Shown: positions 1 through 11,916 of the stretch, piece by piece
Position numbering within the stretch: the first letter of the stretch is position 1
How the letters are laid out: each line of letters starts with the position of its first letter
Assembly (NCBI GenBank): GCA_002786065.1
Contig: NHNY01000018.1
Coordinates: 620,001-684,000 of the forward strand
DNA: 64,000 bases
Source of the DNA: Microcyclospora pomicola
Lineage: Eukaryota > Ascomycota > Dothideomycetes > Capnodiales
Reading direction: 5' to 3'
Notes under the pieces: model-generated
Database searches by the model: none
What the model was told of the DNA's origin: nothing
Seen by the model: the letters and a program-made list of their open reading frames with translations, nothing else
Position numbers and translations under genes: made by a program

Positions 1-527
1 CTCGGCGGCATCAGCCCCGGCTGCTGCACCCGCAGCTTCTGGTACGCCTGCTCCATGATGCCGAGCTCGGGGCTGCGCGCGAACTCGTCTGTCCACGTGC
101 TCATGCGCTCGAGCACCTTCTGCTTGACCTGGGCGTGGGTGTTGCGGTCGGCGGCGAGGCGCAGCAGGGCGTCGGTGAAGGCCTTGGACGCCAGCTCGCG
201 GTGCAGGTCGGCGCCGCAGTTCTGCGACAGCGCGTTGGCCAGCTCCAGCGTGTACAGCTGCACGTTGGCGTTGCGATGAGCGAGCCGCTTGATCATCGAC
301 GCCACGGCCTGTTGCGGGCCTGATGAATTGCCCGACACCCGGTCGCACACATCGAGGATCGTCGCCCAGTCTTCGCTCGTGAGCGTCTCGTCCGTCGCCC
401 GGACTGTGGTGGCAGTTCGTGTCAGTCGTCTGCTGTTCGTACTTCCCACGAGCCTGAATCAGGCGACAGCTTGTGGGGGACACTCACCAACGGCATCGTC
501 CATGGGGTTCTGCTGTGTTCGAAACAT
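1..527 (-). CDS. HSE1: ESCRT-0 subunit Hse1 (STAM homologue), N-terminal part, cut by window edge
   Basis: Hse1 pairs with Vps27 as ESCRT-0 on endosomes, binding ubiquitinated cargo for sorting into multivesicular bodies. Only the start is present: a 40-nt first exon (488-527, beginning MFRTQQNP), an 84-nt intron (404-487, GTGAGT...CACAG) and exon 2 from 403 running off the left edge. The junction keeps frame and makes a VHS domain from about residue 8. Typical VHS blocks are visible: DETLTSEDW, DVCDRVS, SMIKRLAHRNANVQLYTLE, NALSQNCG and LGIMEQAY. The fungal Hse1 opening (MFRAQQNP type) and the spacing of the VHS helices favour Hse1 over Vps27. The UIM and SH3 domains expected downstream lie outside the window. 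The next gene, STE20, is on the same strand, with about 1 kb between them that must hold the HSE1 promoter. Confidence 0.9.
404..487 (-). other. HSE1: HSE1 intron 1
   Basis: Donor GTGAGTG (487-481) and acceptor CCACAG (ending 404) on the minus strand. Removal joins codons GTT G / TC into an in-frame valine just before the conserved VHS start. Confidence 0.85.
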
Positions 528-1492
528 TGCGAATAGACCAAGGGAATGTGAACGGGTGAATTGGGTGAAAGGAAAGAGGAGTAGGTCGCGCCAGGCAGAC
601 GAATTCCAGCAGACTCGTGTAGCATGTGTGTAGCATGTGATGTGCAGTGACTATAGTGTATGTGGAGGGACGTCATGGCAGCGCCACACTGCCGCCACAG
701 CTCAGGGCATTGTCAGGATAGTGGTATCAAAAACCACTGCAACTAGATCGACAGAACAACGAAGTCACCATCAGGAAACAATGAAACAAAAACCTCCGCG
801 ATGTTTATGCCTCTCGCAAACCTCAATCATAGAGGGCGGGCGTGGTTGACCGTTGTCCGACTGTATACATAGCTACACATCCCTCCATCGTTCCTCCATG
901 GTACATTTCAACATTTCCAGCTCTTGTTATGTCTCTCTGCTGCCGCTCCCCTTCCTCGAGCAAGGGGAGAGGTCTCTCATATGTGCGTTCAGGCGTGTCG
1001 AGAAACCCCGACAGTCGTAGATCTTGTTGTGTTCGTTTTTATATCCCCAACCATCATCCATCATGTACAGCATTTGTGCGTGGTCACATGGAACTCCTTA
1101 CCGACGCCCCCACTCCTGAATGTCTCTGCCGTATCCGCGTAGTCGCAATCATGGAGAGCAATCTCACTGCTGCGCCGTGTATTGTGTGTGCGGTCAAGGA
1201 GACCGTACCTTGAGTCGCCGCTCGAATTCGTCCTGGCGCCTCTCATATCTTACTCCGACCGAATCGAAACAAACCCCTTGTATACATTTGTACCGTGATG
1301 ACCGTTGGGTAATTCATACACGACACGGTCGTGATTGTGCCCGAAACCTCGTGAACCTAGAGCATTCGAGAAGCGGTCGTATCGTCAGTGGACTCCGCGA
1401 CTCTGCAGGTTAGTCGAGCGTAGTCTGAACTCTCTTCAATCATCAAAGTAGGATGGACGAGAAGAGTGCTGAAGGATTTGCCGTTAGCGGAA
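528..1492. other. Intergenic region between HSE1 5' end and STE20 3' end
   Basis: About 965 bp with only short, low-quality open frames on either strand. It should contain the HSE1 promoter and the STE20 3' UTR. I saw no RNA gene or repeat. Confidence 0.6.
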
Positions 1493-4268
1493 TCAGCTGC
1501 CGCCTTTCTTGGCTTTCTCTTCCAGTCTCGCGACCCGGGCAGCTTTGACGAGCGGCGCAAGCGTGGCGAGGGGTTCTGCGGTCTGGATGAAATTGTGCTG
1601 GAATGTATATCAGCAAAAGTCACACGACGAAATTAGCATTTCAATCCCAACTAACCTTCAATAAGTCATGGGCGCTTGCACGCTTCTCGGGGTCGACTTT
1701 CAGTGCAAAGGCCAGGAAGTCACGGAAGATGGGCGTCAAATTCTGCGCATCCTTGATCTCCGGCGTGCCATTGGTGGCAATCAGATACAGCGCACGAAGT
1801 GGCGACTCGGTCAGGTATGGGGGTTCACCCTCGATCATCTCGATGGCCATGATGCCAAGCGACCAGATGTCAATTTTGCGACCGTACTCTTTTCGCGTCA
1901 CCACCTCCGGCGCCATCCAGTACGGTGTTCCGACCATGGTAGTCCGCTTCATGTGTGCCTCGTTGATTTGCGCACAGAAGCCAAAGTCCGTCAGTTTGAT
2001 AGCTCCATCCATGCTCAGCAGAACGTTGTCCGACTTGATATCGCGATGGATCACGCCCTTAGAGTGCAGGAATTGTAGGCCATGCAGTGTCTCACGACAC
2101 ACGGCCGAGATTTGTCCCTCGGACATCATGTTGAACGTCACTACGTCGGTCAAGGATCCACCCTCCATATATTCCATGACGACCCACAGACTACCCTTGA
2201 CCAGGAAACTGTCCATGAAATTGACAATGTTCTTGTGTCGGCTGTCCTTCATGACCAAGATCTCGTTGATGATGAGATCCTTCTTCGGTTGCTGTTCGAG
2301 GTTCATCTGCTTGATCGCCACACACTTGTTGGTGCCGATCTCATATGCCGTATACACACCACCACTGGCGCCCTGCCCGATCTTCTTCAAGTCCTTGTAC
2401 CGTTTCACAGGATCTGCAGGGTTGCAGATGTTCTGTAATCTCGTGATGATCTCGGCATTGGTCACCGAGTGGCGTGGCCGCTGCCTCGGTCTCGGCACCG
2501 CGCCACCAGTGGGATTTGTGAGCATGGCACCAAGGGCGGCAGCAGGTGGCTGCATCTGCTGTTGCATTGTGACACTTGGATGAACGTGTGGGGTGTTGTT
2601 AGCTTGCCGTTGGGACTGCGATCGTTCCAGCGACTGCTGCTGGAGAGACACCTGAGCGGCCATCATTGCTTGCTCCTGTTGCTGCTGGTATTGCAGAGGC
2701 AAGTTTGATGGAGGTTGATATTGCATGGTCGGTCCGGTGTTAGAACGATTTCGGCTGGCGGAATGTCCATTGGGTGACATGTCGGAGGTCACAGATGGTG
2801 GGCCATATCTTTGGCTGTAGCCGTCCTCGGTGCCAGCCCGCTCCCGCTGTTGATGCTGTTGATCAGGTATGGAGGGAGCCGTCCTGTGTGGCAACATTTG
2901 AGAACTTGATGGCGCACCTGGCGGCTTCGGTGCTGCTCGCATAGGGGTGAGGTTGGGGTTGATCTGCGGACTTATCGGCGTTGATAACCCTAAACCTTGA
3001 CCTCCAGGAACCGGAGGTGGCGCTCTCGGATTCTCGAAGCTCTCGCCCTCGTTCTTGGGAAATCTGGGACTGGCAGGGGGGCTCAACACTTGACCGAAGC
3101 CGCTCGGACTCGACATACTCGGTGAGTAGCCGTGAGATTGTGGTTGCGGGCTCTGGTTTGGATGCACGTTGTCGAATTTGTGATAAGTCCAATCGTCACT
3201 CCCCTTTTCATTGTTCTCGTTGTAGAAGGTGACCACGTCGATGATGGCTTGTGGGTGCTTCTTCTGTTCCTGTTCGGTGATGCCATTGGCCTGCAACGCA
3301 CGCTGCCATCCACTGGGAAGTCCCTAGACAAGATGTTAGTGACCGTCGGTCATGTTGTATTGAAGTCAGCCCCCAGCAGTCACAGATCATGACACCACGC
3401 TCAGACCCAATGCATATGCTCCAGACCCGCCTTCACCCTCGAGCCGTCACCAAGAAAAACATGTCCAACCTACCATAAACTCGCCCGTCTGATGATCATA
3501 TCCAACATGTGTCACATGCACCGGGTTTTCCGGCGCCGAAATCGCCGGCCGCCGAGGCGACGACAGGTTGAAGAAACTCGAGAACCCCGACTTCTTCTTC
3601 AGCTTGTCTCCCTTGGCCTCATCGCTCATCCGTTGGCGGTGGCTCAGGAGACCCCCACCGCCAATGTCGTCGCGCGGGGCTGTGACGTCCTGCATCTTGC
3701 GACCTGTCGCGGCGAGGCTCTGGGAGAGGTCGACGGTCGGATCGGCCACCATGGGCAAGCGGGCGGGGCGGTGGCCGTGGTCTGCCGATGGGCGCGCGGA
3801 GCGTGGCTCCGTCGCGAAGGTGGGGAGAGGCTGGGCAGATGTTGGATGCTGCTGCTGCTGCTGCTGCTCGGGATAGAGGGGTTGTGAATATTGGACGGCG
3901 TTCAGGTCCTGCAGCACGGCCGCACTATCGAAGCGCGAGCCCAGCAGATCGGTGGACGTCTTCTCGGTGACGGACAGGCGCGGACGGTGATGTGATGGCG
4001 GGTGGTACGCGGTCGATGGCGGTTTGGCGAAGGTAGAATTGAGGGCGGGATAGGCCGTGGGAGTGGATTCGAGGGTCGGGGATCGGACAGAGGGGCCTGG
4101 CGAGGTCGGGGAGACGAAGAGGGCGGCGTAGTCGGTGGCCGCGGTGGAGGGCGAAGTGGAGGTGGAAGTCGAGGTCGACTTGGGCTTCTTGGTCAAGCGA
4201 CGGCGTTGTTCGGCGGCATCGACATCACCGGGGCCCGTGGTGGTGGTGGTGGTGGTGTCGTCGGTCAT
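1493..4268 (-). CDS. STE20: p21-activated (PAK) Ser/Thr kinase Ste20
   Basis: PAK-type MAPKKKK that binds Cdc42-GTP and feeds mating, filamentation and osmosensing MAPK cascades. Exons are 3474-4268, 1656-3323 and 1493-1597, giving 855 residues; the introns are 150 nt and 58 nt. The N-terminus is disordered, with Thr runs and a CAG-encoded poly-Q tract. The CRIB/PBD motif ([16 protein letters not shown]) lies at about residues 243-265, split from the rest of the PBD by intron 1. A Pro-rich linker follows. The kinase domain is at about 570-825 and has a GQGASGGVY loop, VAIKQM lysine, [14 protein letters not shown] and the [15 protein letters not shown] activation segment. The C-terminus ([19 protein letters not shown]) matches filamentous Ste20. 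No PH domain precedes CRIB, which argues against Cla4, the other fungal PAK. Start: first ATG of the long frame. Confidence 0.88.
3847..3868. repeat. CTG/CAG microsatellite coding poly-Gln in STE20
   Basis: About seven tandem TGC units. Read on the minus strand they encode eight consecutive Gln (with a ninth nearby) in the disordered N-terminal region of the Ste20 protein. Length variation here would stay in frame. Confidence 0.8.
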
Positions 4269-5418
4269 GGCGCGAGAAAGCGAGAGCGCGCGTCGGGTTG
4301 GTCCCCTCTAGAGAGCAGACGAATGGATCTAGAGCGAACTCTGTTTGGCAGCGGGTGTGGCGCAGGTCGTCGTGTGCGCGAGGGGGGAGAGTGGCGGCGG
4401 CGGAGGGGGTGAGGAGCACGGCGGAGCGGGACAGTGGCGGAGGGAGGGCAGAATGAGAGAAGAGAGATGAAGTCAATCCTGCTGTCCGACGATGCCCTGG
4501 CGATTGGAGTGTGGTGCTGTGCGGTGTTGTGCCATGCAAACAGCGCATCTCGCCTTATCCAGCAAATCACTATGCGCAGGCCCACCGCCCGATCAGGCTC
4601 GCGTTGGGTTTCAGGTCCGCTCTCCCATTCATTCACGGGAGGCATAGCTGCCCCGGGCCATGTCAGAAGCTTGGCCCCGACCAACAATAACAATCACCTC
4701 TCTGCTTCAGCATAATACTCTGCATCGGTGGAGCTGGTAGTCGACTCCACGGCTGACCTCATTCAATGCATACCTACCTGCCTTATGCATACAGTAACTA
4801 CAGGGTAAATAACCGCGACCACCACGCCTCGCATCTGCGATGATGACGTCGAGCAACGACACCTCCATGTCCGCGTGCACAACATCTTGATGCCTCTCAC
4901 ACTCACGGCTGCAGGGACGACCTCGTCAAAGATTGCCGTGTTGTATTCAAGGACACCGATCGCGAGTAAGCCACTGATGCTGGGCCGCACGCCACCACCC
5001 AGATCTGGAGCCGTGCTGGCGTCAGCCATATTCCGCGAGATGGAAGAAGTCATTAGCAAGACAAAGAGCAAGATGGAACCGATGATGCGAGTCCATGACC
5101 TGACGAAGACGACTGTGACCACGACAGCTGCTACAGATTATCGAGAGTCACCCGTGGAATGCGAGGTAGGTACCTATAGGGACCTTAGATAATTTGGAAT
5201 GGCCTCGCTTTTGAGATTTTGTCTACACCCAACCTCCCTACCGATCTTTGGTCGAGCCATACTTTACAAACAACAAATAGCTGTAACAACAAACCGCTGT
5301 GCAGTCATATCCCAGTGCATATGCAATCTCGTCTTCGTGCTTCTCCTGCCTATACCGCTGCCAATACGCCATGACCGACATGCTGTAGTACTTTTAGGTA
5401 GTCACCACGCCCCCTCCT
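4269..5418. other. Intergenic region upstream of STE20
   Basis: About 1.15 kb between the STE20 start and the SCP160 stop. The part next to STE20 is purine-rich on the plus strand (gaggggggaga-like), giving a CT-rich leader on the minus strand. Open frames near 4763-5192 on both strands lack ATG starts and recognisable homology. I see no supported gene. Confidence 0.55.
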
Positions 5419-8400
5419 CTACTGCGCGTTCTGTACAGTCTCCAAAATCATGTCCCTAGCCTCCTCCACGCCAGCGCGGTCGCCGATGATCTCAATCGCC
5501 TCTCCCCGGCTCTGATCGCGAGGTACCTGGATTTTCGTGCCCGTCTGCTTACGAATCCGGTTGATCTCGCTGCCCTGTGGGCCGATCACGTGTCGGTATG
5601 ACCGTGGATCGGGTAAGATCAAGTAGCCAGAAGTGTCGTGCTTGGAACACTCCTCAAGAGCGCGTTCAAGCTTGGCACGGGCCGCAGTGATGGCCTCAGT
5701 GTTGCTGCCAGAGAGGACCCATGGAATATCACCTTCCTCGGTGGAGGAGTGCAGCGGGTGTGCCTCCCAGGAGTGCTCGCCGGCACTGGTGGCAGGATCG
5801 TCGGTGATGAGAGGCATGGCGCCGCCGTTGGCACGGCCTGGGGTAGGTGCTGCAGGCTTGGGTGGAGGTCGTTGTCCGGCATGGTCGACAGTCACCTTGT
5901 GGTCGTTTCGTAAGCGGCGGAAGAACTGACCGTTGTCGGCAATGGTGTGGTGGAAGCGGCGAGGGATGCTGATAGTCTCGCCTTCTTGGTCTTTCGTGAT
6001 CTCGAGGATGTGCGCTTTGGCGCTTGCAACAGCATCTGGTTGACCAGCAATGCGCACTTGCGAGCGTTGCGGACCAGTCTCTGATTGGCGGGGTACATTG
6101 ATCGAGACACCGAACTGCTGTTCGAGGTTACGCCTTGCCTCTCCCTGTCGGCCGATGAGATGACGGTGCTTCTCAGGCTTGACTTCGAGGATCTCCGTGG
6201 TCTGCGACTCCTGTTCCATGACAAGGGCCTGGATCTGGGCAACGATCTTGTCGACCACAGCACTTTCACCTTCAATACGAATGTTGCTACCCTCAGCGTC
6301 TGTCTTCGGGAAGCGGACCATGCGGTTGTGCAGACGAGTCTCGCTAGGGCCACCAGCTTCCACGATGATGCGATGAAGATTGGCACCTGACAACAGTTAG
6401 CACATTTGTTACATCAGTTGCAGATGACTCATGCTTACCTTGACCACCTATAATCAAGCGGTGGTGCTTGCGGTCCACATCTAGGTTACGGGTGACAGTG
6501 TTGTCGAAAACCTTCGCCTTGGCCTCGATCAACTTCTTAGCAGCTTCAACAGCTTGCTTAGATCCCTTGAGCTTGATCTCAGCCCGGCCGTTCGCTGCCG
6601 GTGCATCTCTAGCACCAGGAACATCAATCTGAGCACCAGTCTCCAGACGCAAGGCTTCCATCTCCTTGCCACCAGATCCGATGAGGGATGGCAGCTGGCT
6701 CTGTGCAACTGATACAGTGGCAGAGAACGAATTGTCCTTGACGTATTGCAGCAAGCTCAACAGCTCGTCTCTGCACGCATCGGCGCCCTTGCTTGGGCCC
6801 TTGACGACAACCTCGTTCGGCCCTTGGTTGTTGCGGCGTGGGCCAGCATCGCCAGCCTCGGAAGCATCGTCATCTGCAGCTTGACGAGTTCGAGGGAAGT
6901 TGACTCTGACACCATAACGCTCTTGCATGCGATTGACGAGCGATCCTTGCGCGCCAATCAACTCGCGGTGAAACTGTGCAGGGATAATGAGTATATGGTT
7001 GGCTTCATCCTCAAGCTTCTTGGCCATGTCGAGTATGTGCTTCTTGCAAGCGTTTGCCTTTGCCTCAGGGCCCTTGATCTCGCACTTGCCCTCGTTAAGC
7101 TGGATGTCCACATCGAATTCCTCGCGAAGACGGTTGATGTTCTCGCCCTTCCGACCAATCAAATGGCTGGCATACTTTTGTGGGAAGTCAAAGCTGAGCG
7201 TGAAGCCACGTTCTAGCTCATCCTTCTTTTCTTGCTCGACAAATGCAAGCAAGCTTTCCATCAAGGCATCGACGCCGTCTTGTGGCCCACGCAAGCCAAC
7301 ACTTGGCGCTGGAGCACGTCTTGGTCCAGCTTGCTTTGGTCCACCATAGTTGACCTGTAGAGGAATCGTACCCTCTGGTAGCGACTGGTGATGACGTTCG
7401 ACATGTCGACGAATCTTGTCATGGAACTTGACAGGAGCATCGACATTCCTGGAGACAATCTCCTGCTGGCCACTGATGAGCTGCAGAATCTGTTGCTGTG
7501 CCTGCTCCAGCGCCTGTTGAAATGACTGTGCGTCTTGGGGACTTGGTCTTGCCCTCGGGAATTGATAATCAGGCTGGGCTTCGCGGTCCTCAAACACCAG
7601 AAGTAAAGGTGACTCATCGAGCTCGTCCGGGACGATAATATGCACTCCATGCTGTTCGCGAATTTGGCGAGCAGCTTGCTGACGGATGTGCTCGTGGTAG
7701 AACGGGTCCACTTGCACTGGTTGGAATCGAGTAGGAGGATGACCGGTGATGAGATTCATGATGTCTGACCGAGCCTTCATGGCGTTCTTGCCGTCTCGAG
7801 CATAGATTTGCCATGCGCCGCTGCTGTCCGGCACAATACGTGCGCTATGCTGACGCTCGAGCTGCTCAATGGCCCGACGCTGCTGAAGGTAACGGGTTAT
7901 GTCACGAGCATGAGCCTGCGCGCCTCGAGGCGCATTTGCGTGCTGTTTGGCAATGTCTGCACTCGCCATAGACATGCTCGAAGCAAGGTCCATGATCTTG
8001 TTCATGCCATCTTCGATACGATCGGCAGGCCCAACAATGGTAAGCATCTCTGAATCTTCGTCATCCGGCGGTAGAATTATGGAACAGCCGGTTTCTTGCA
8101 GGAAGTCTTGCAGAGACGTGCCCATATCTCCAACAATAAATTGGTGTCTGCCCCGCTCAATCGCCATTTGCTCAAGCGTGAGTTGGCGCTGCAATTCTTG
8201 TACGCGGCGATCCATCTCCGCACGGGCTTCAGCGACGGCCTGACGCTCACCGGAGATCGAAATGGGAAGACTTGCTTGTGGGTTGAACACGGCAGGTTGC
8301 CTGTTGGCCGGGACCTGTGGGGGAGCTGGGTCGGTCCAGGTCTGGTACTGCGGAATCTGCAGTCTGATGTCGCGACCTCCTTGAAGCGCATCCTGAAAAC

Positions 8401-9451
8401 CTGCGAGGAAAGGATAATACTCGGCCGGGATGTGCTTCAAACGTGTGTTGACGGTTGAAGTGTGCTCATTGATGATCTTCTCAATTTCCTGCTTGGCCAG
8501 CTGAACGGCAAAGGGGTCACCCTCGATGGAGACATCGACAGTGCGGTCTTCGTCATCATCCACAAATGTCTCTGCTGTATCTCTTGCAATGTTGATGCGT
8601 GCACCAGTCTTCTTCGTGATGGCAAGGATGTTTGCGCCTTGCTTGCCAACAATCTTACCACGAACAGACGCAGGGACAGGAATGGCGAGAGTTTGCTATT
8701 GAACGGTCAGCGGTGTGGATAGTCAAACATAAAGCAATGCACCTACCCGAGCGCAGAGTTGGTTGGCAACTTCTTTGAGGGCGACGCGGACCGCATCTAC
8801 AGGACCGAAACCCTCGAAGACCAAGACATTCCCAGCACCAGACTTCATTTCCACGGTTGCCTTGGATCGCTTGTTGATGTCTCGGAGGATGTCAGGCAGG
8901 GGCTTCTTTAATTGCGTGCGAGGCATCATCATGTTTTGAGGCAACTGGATCTTCTCGCTGTAGCGACCTGGGAGAGAGACTTGTGGGCCTCTAGCAGATT
9001 GAGCTGTACTGCTTGGCGTCACGATGCCAGAGACAGGGGTAGATGCGCCAGAAGTGTGGTGAGGTGGAGCCGGGTGACCATTGACTTTGCCATTGGGTAC
9101 TCCAGCTGTGGCCTTTGCGACAGTTGCAGGCTTGCGGGACCATGCAGAAGGTGCGGCAGCTTGCTTCGGGGCCCCGAGAGATGGAAATGCTTCCTCCGAT
9201 TTGGTATCCAGCTGCGGCTTCCCGCTTCCAGCATTGACCTGTTGTTCACGCATGGGTCGCTTGCCTTCGGCTTTGGCAGATGGGGCGGGTTCGTCGGTGG
9301 AGGGAGCAGATGGTGGAGGATGAGCTAGGGCATCCTCATCAGGCACGTCTTCGACGGTGACCTTGTGCGCCTCCGCAGCAGCATGCTCTTTCTGTAGACG
9401 CTCGGCAGCGGACAGTCCGTCACCGTTGGTGACTGGCTCAGTGGTAGCCAT
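5419..9451 (-). CDS. SCP160: Multi-KH RNA-binding protein, Scp160/vigilin
   Basis: Vigilin-family protein; in yeast, Scp160 sits on ER-bound polysomes and affects translation and genome stability. Exons are 8747-9451, 6439-8695 and 5419-6386, giving 1309 residues; the introns are 51 and 52 nt. The first about 120 residues are Ala/Pro/Glu-rich and low in complexity. After that come serial KH domains. At least eight carry a clear GxxG loop: IVGKQGAN, IVGDMGTS, LIGRKGEN, LIGAQGSL, LIGSGGKE, IIGGQGAN, LIGRQGEA and VIGPQGSE. Several other KH copies have degenerate loops, as usual for this family. Both introns fall within KH units and both junctions rebuild the expected core (IPVPASVRGKIVG and IIGGQGANLHR). 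Length is close to yeast Scp160 (1222 residues). Confidence 0.92.
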
Positions 9452-11916
9452 GTTGAAGGTGCGAGGGGTATGTAACAGGGTCGAGGAATCCAGTAGACGT
9501 GGCCGGTCGAGTTCGTATGCGGGAGCAGTGATGGGTTTATAGAGACAACAGCTCAGAACATGTCGTCAGGTGAAGACAACCTGAGGCTCGCAAGCAGAAT
9601 CACAAGAGGACAAATGTGAATGCCGTACGCAGACACGGAGTTGGCAGGATTGGATGGGGGAATGGGGTGCAATGGCAGGGCAGATGCGTAATGGAATAAT
9701 AATGAAGACAGCCAGGCCCTGACTTTCTTGTGACTTCGGCACCGTTCCGCGGCGTCAGCTACATACCGTTAAGGCACATACCGAAGCTTCCACGCGATAC
9801 ATGATATTCCGTACACGTGTTCACCACGAAGAACCGCCACGACCTTCCTCCTGTATGTGCACGACTCAAGCTAGATGCTCGACTATTGTACATCACAACT
9901 TTCGACCTTTAGCTTTGATGGCAGCAGATCGACAGTCGCACTGGTCGCTGCCTTACTTTGTCTCGTTGTCAAGACCGAACGCATAGCGGAAGTGCCGACT
10001 AGCATCTAGTCAAGCTGTAGGTAGGACAAGGTCCGCAACATCCTCTGAGTGGCACACAATAAACACCTCGAGATCCATGGCTGTCGGTAGACTTCTTCTT
10101 GACTCGGCCATGTCCTTCTGAAAGACCCATGTTTCACGCAATGGTCTTCCGGAGCTGGTTTGGCTGACAGTGGACAGCAACATAGTCTCCTCGACCGTCG
10201 CTGTGCACAGACTGCGAACAGCATGTCCTGACCCGGCATGTAGTGGTGCGGCAACACCAGTTTGAACATCCATACCCCGTGAAGCGATAATCAAATACGA
10301 GTGGACATGAAGCACGATTCCTCGCGGTCGATGCTCCGGTCTTCATCTCATACTTGATATCTGAGACACAACTCTCGGGACCCTTAGAGCACCACGTACA
10401 GCTCAATGTCATGCTTCGATATGATGCGTTAGGCAGAGAAGAAGTCATTGCCACTTCGCCGACAACTGGATGCTTTTCTACGTCCGTCTTCCGTCCTTTC
10501 ATGCATGGATATACGCAGGAATATTGTGCTATGGCGCCAGGATCGTTGCAAGCTACTCGGGTCTGAATATGGCTGTCATCAGAACTCACGCGGAGAATGC
10601 CACGTGATTGAGCGATCAGCTCACATGGAGTGATTGGATGTGGTCGTGCCCCGCCACGCCCGCATAACCTCCGACCACAGCTGCCACGGTCCATGAAGCT
10701 TGGAGACTCCAAGATAGTATGGCCATGACAAAGGTAGGCACGATAACATATCGGAGATGGAGTGAGGAACAACATTCACCCTACATCACAAAGTCGGTGG
10801 GGATGTTCGTCAGCTGCTGTGAGCGGCCGACCGGAAGTTGACTCGACCACATGCCTGGACAAAACAGCCGCGTCAAAAGCAACAGAGTCGAAGCTTGTCC
10901 AGAACCCGCCAAAGTGTCACGTTACTGTCCCACTCGTGCGCGTTCTTTCAACTTAGTACACAATGGCTAGACAGCATGTGGACAGAGTCGTGGCCGCCGC
11001 AATAAACAAGTTCACTGCCGTGCCAGGACAGCTCCGAGGACTTCCCCGCATCGGACCTTGGACCAGCTCAGCTCCCCAACAATGGGACAGGTACTGCCTG
11101 GCACAGTTGCGCCAACTCCGTGTGTTGTACTGTACTTGTGGCTTCCGGACGGGAGGAGTGCATCGTTCCTAGTCTGGACGTCCGGATATGTTTCCTCTCC
11201 TCGCAAGCAGGCCAGTAGGGTCGCCTGACCAGTGAAAGCTGTTGTCGTTTCACTTCTCCTAGGTCTGCGACCTTGAGTAAGCTTCTATACATCTCCCCTC
11301 TCTTGTCCTCGATCGTCAGAGCTCTTCTTCTTTTCTGTTACAACACTCATACTCAGATCTGCATTCAATCCTGAGCTGTGCCTGCTATTCTAATCCAGCA
11401 GTTCAACACTTCTACTACAAGACAGCTTAATCGAGATCCAAGCGGTGAAGCTTAGTCGTTGTTGGATTGTCCAGCTATCAGCGCATCCTGTTGAGCAGAG
11501 ATGAGTTGCTGTTGAAGGGATCGTCTCGCATATCTACAGTCTCGTAAGTAAATATTCGCTGCCAAGTTTGTCTACCTCAGATCACCTCGTGCTGCTATGA
11601 GCGCTGCCGCCTCAGAGCGCCAGAACGGTTGCACTGGAACAAAAGGCTGGGCCATGGAGCATGCCACATGTAGAGTATGGAGCAAAGAGAAACTCACTCG
11701 CCGCACCAGTCGGCACCTCCTTCTTTGCTTGCTTACACGTTCCGTCACGATGTCATCCAAACGCATTCCTGCTTGCTACCAGCACGAACCTAACACAGAG
11801 CTTGAATATCAGCAGTTCTCCTGATTTGGAACAGTAGCATTACTTCTACATCCCGACCCCACCTCACGACTTATACGATCTCTCAATTTCCTCATTCGGA
11901 CGTTACAACTACCGCA
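9452..11916. other. Long intergenic region between SCP160 and mitochondrial carrier
   Basis: About 2.5 kb between two divergently read genes. It must hold both promoters. The segment just before the carrier start is pyrimidine-rich (around 11300-11420 and 11850-11910), as in many fungal leaders. A 213-codon minus-strand frame at 10134-10775 is Cys/Arg-rich, has no recognisable domain and no ATG at its start. I support no gene here. Confidence 0.5.

Noticed and set aside
1603-2583. 326-codon plus-strand frame opposite STE20
   Set aside because: Antisense shadow of the conserved kinase domain; no domain of its own.
4763-5192. Open frames on both strands upstream of STE20, one with a hydrophobic stretch
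   Set aside because: Both begin at GTG and neither gives a recognisable protein.
10134-10775. 213-codon minus-strand frame in the SCP160-carrier gap
   Set aside because: Cys/Arg-rich, non-ATG start, no domain; looks like random open frame.
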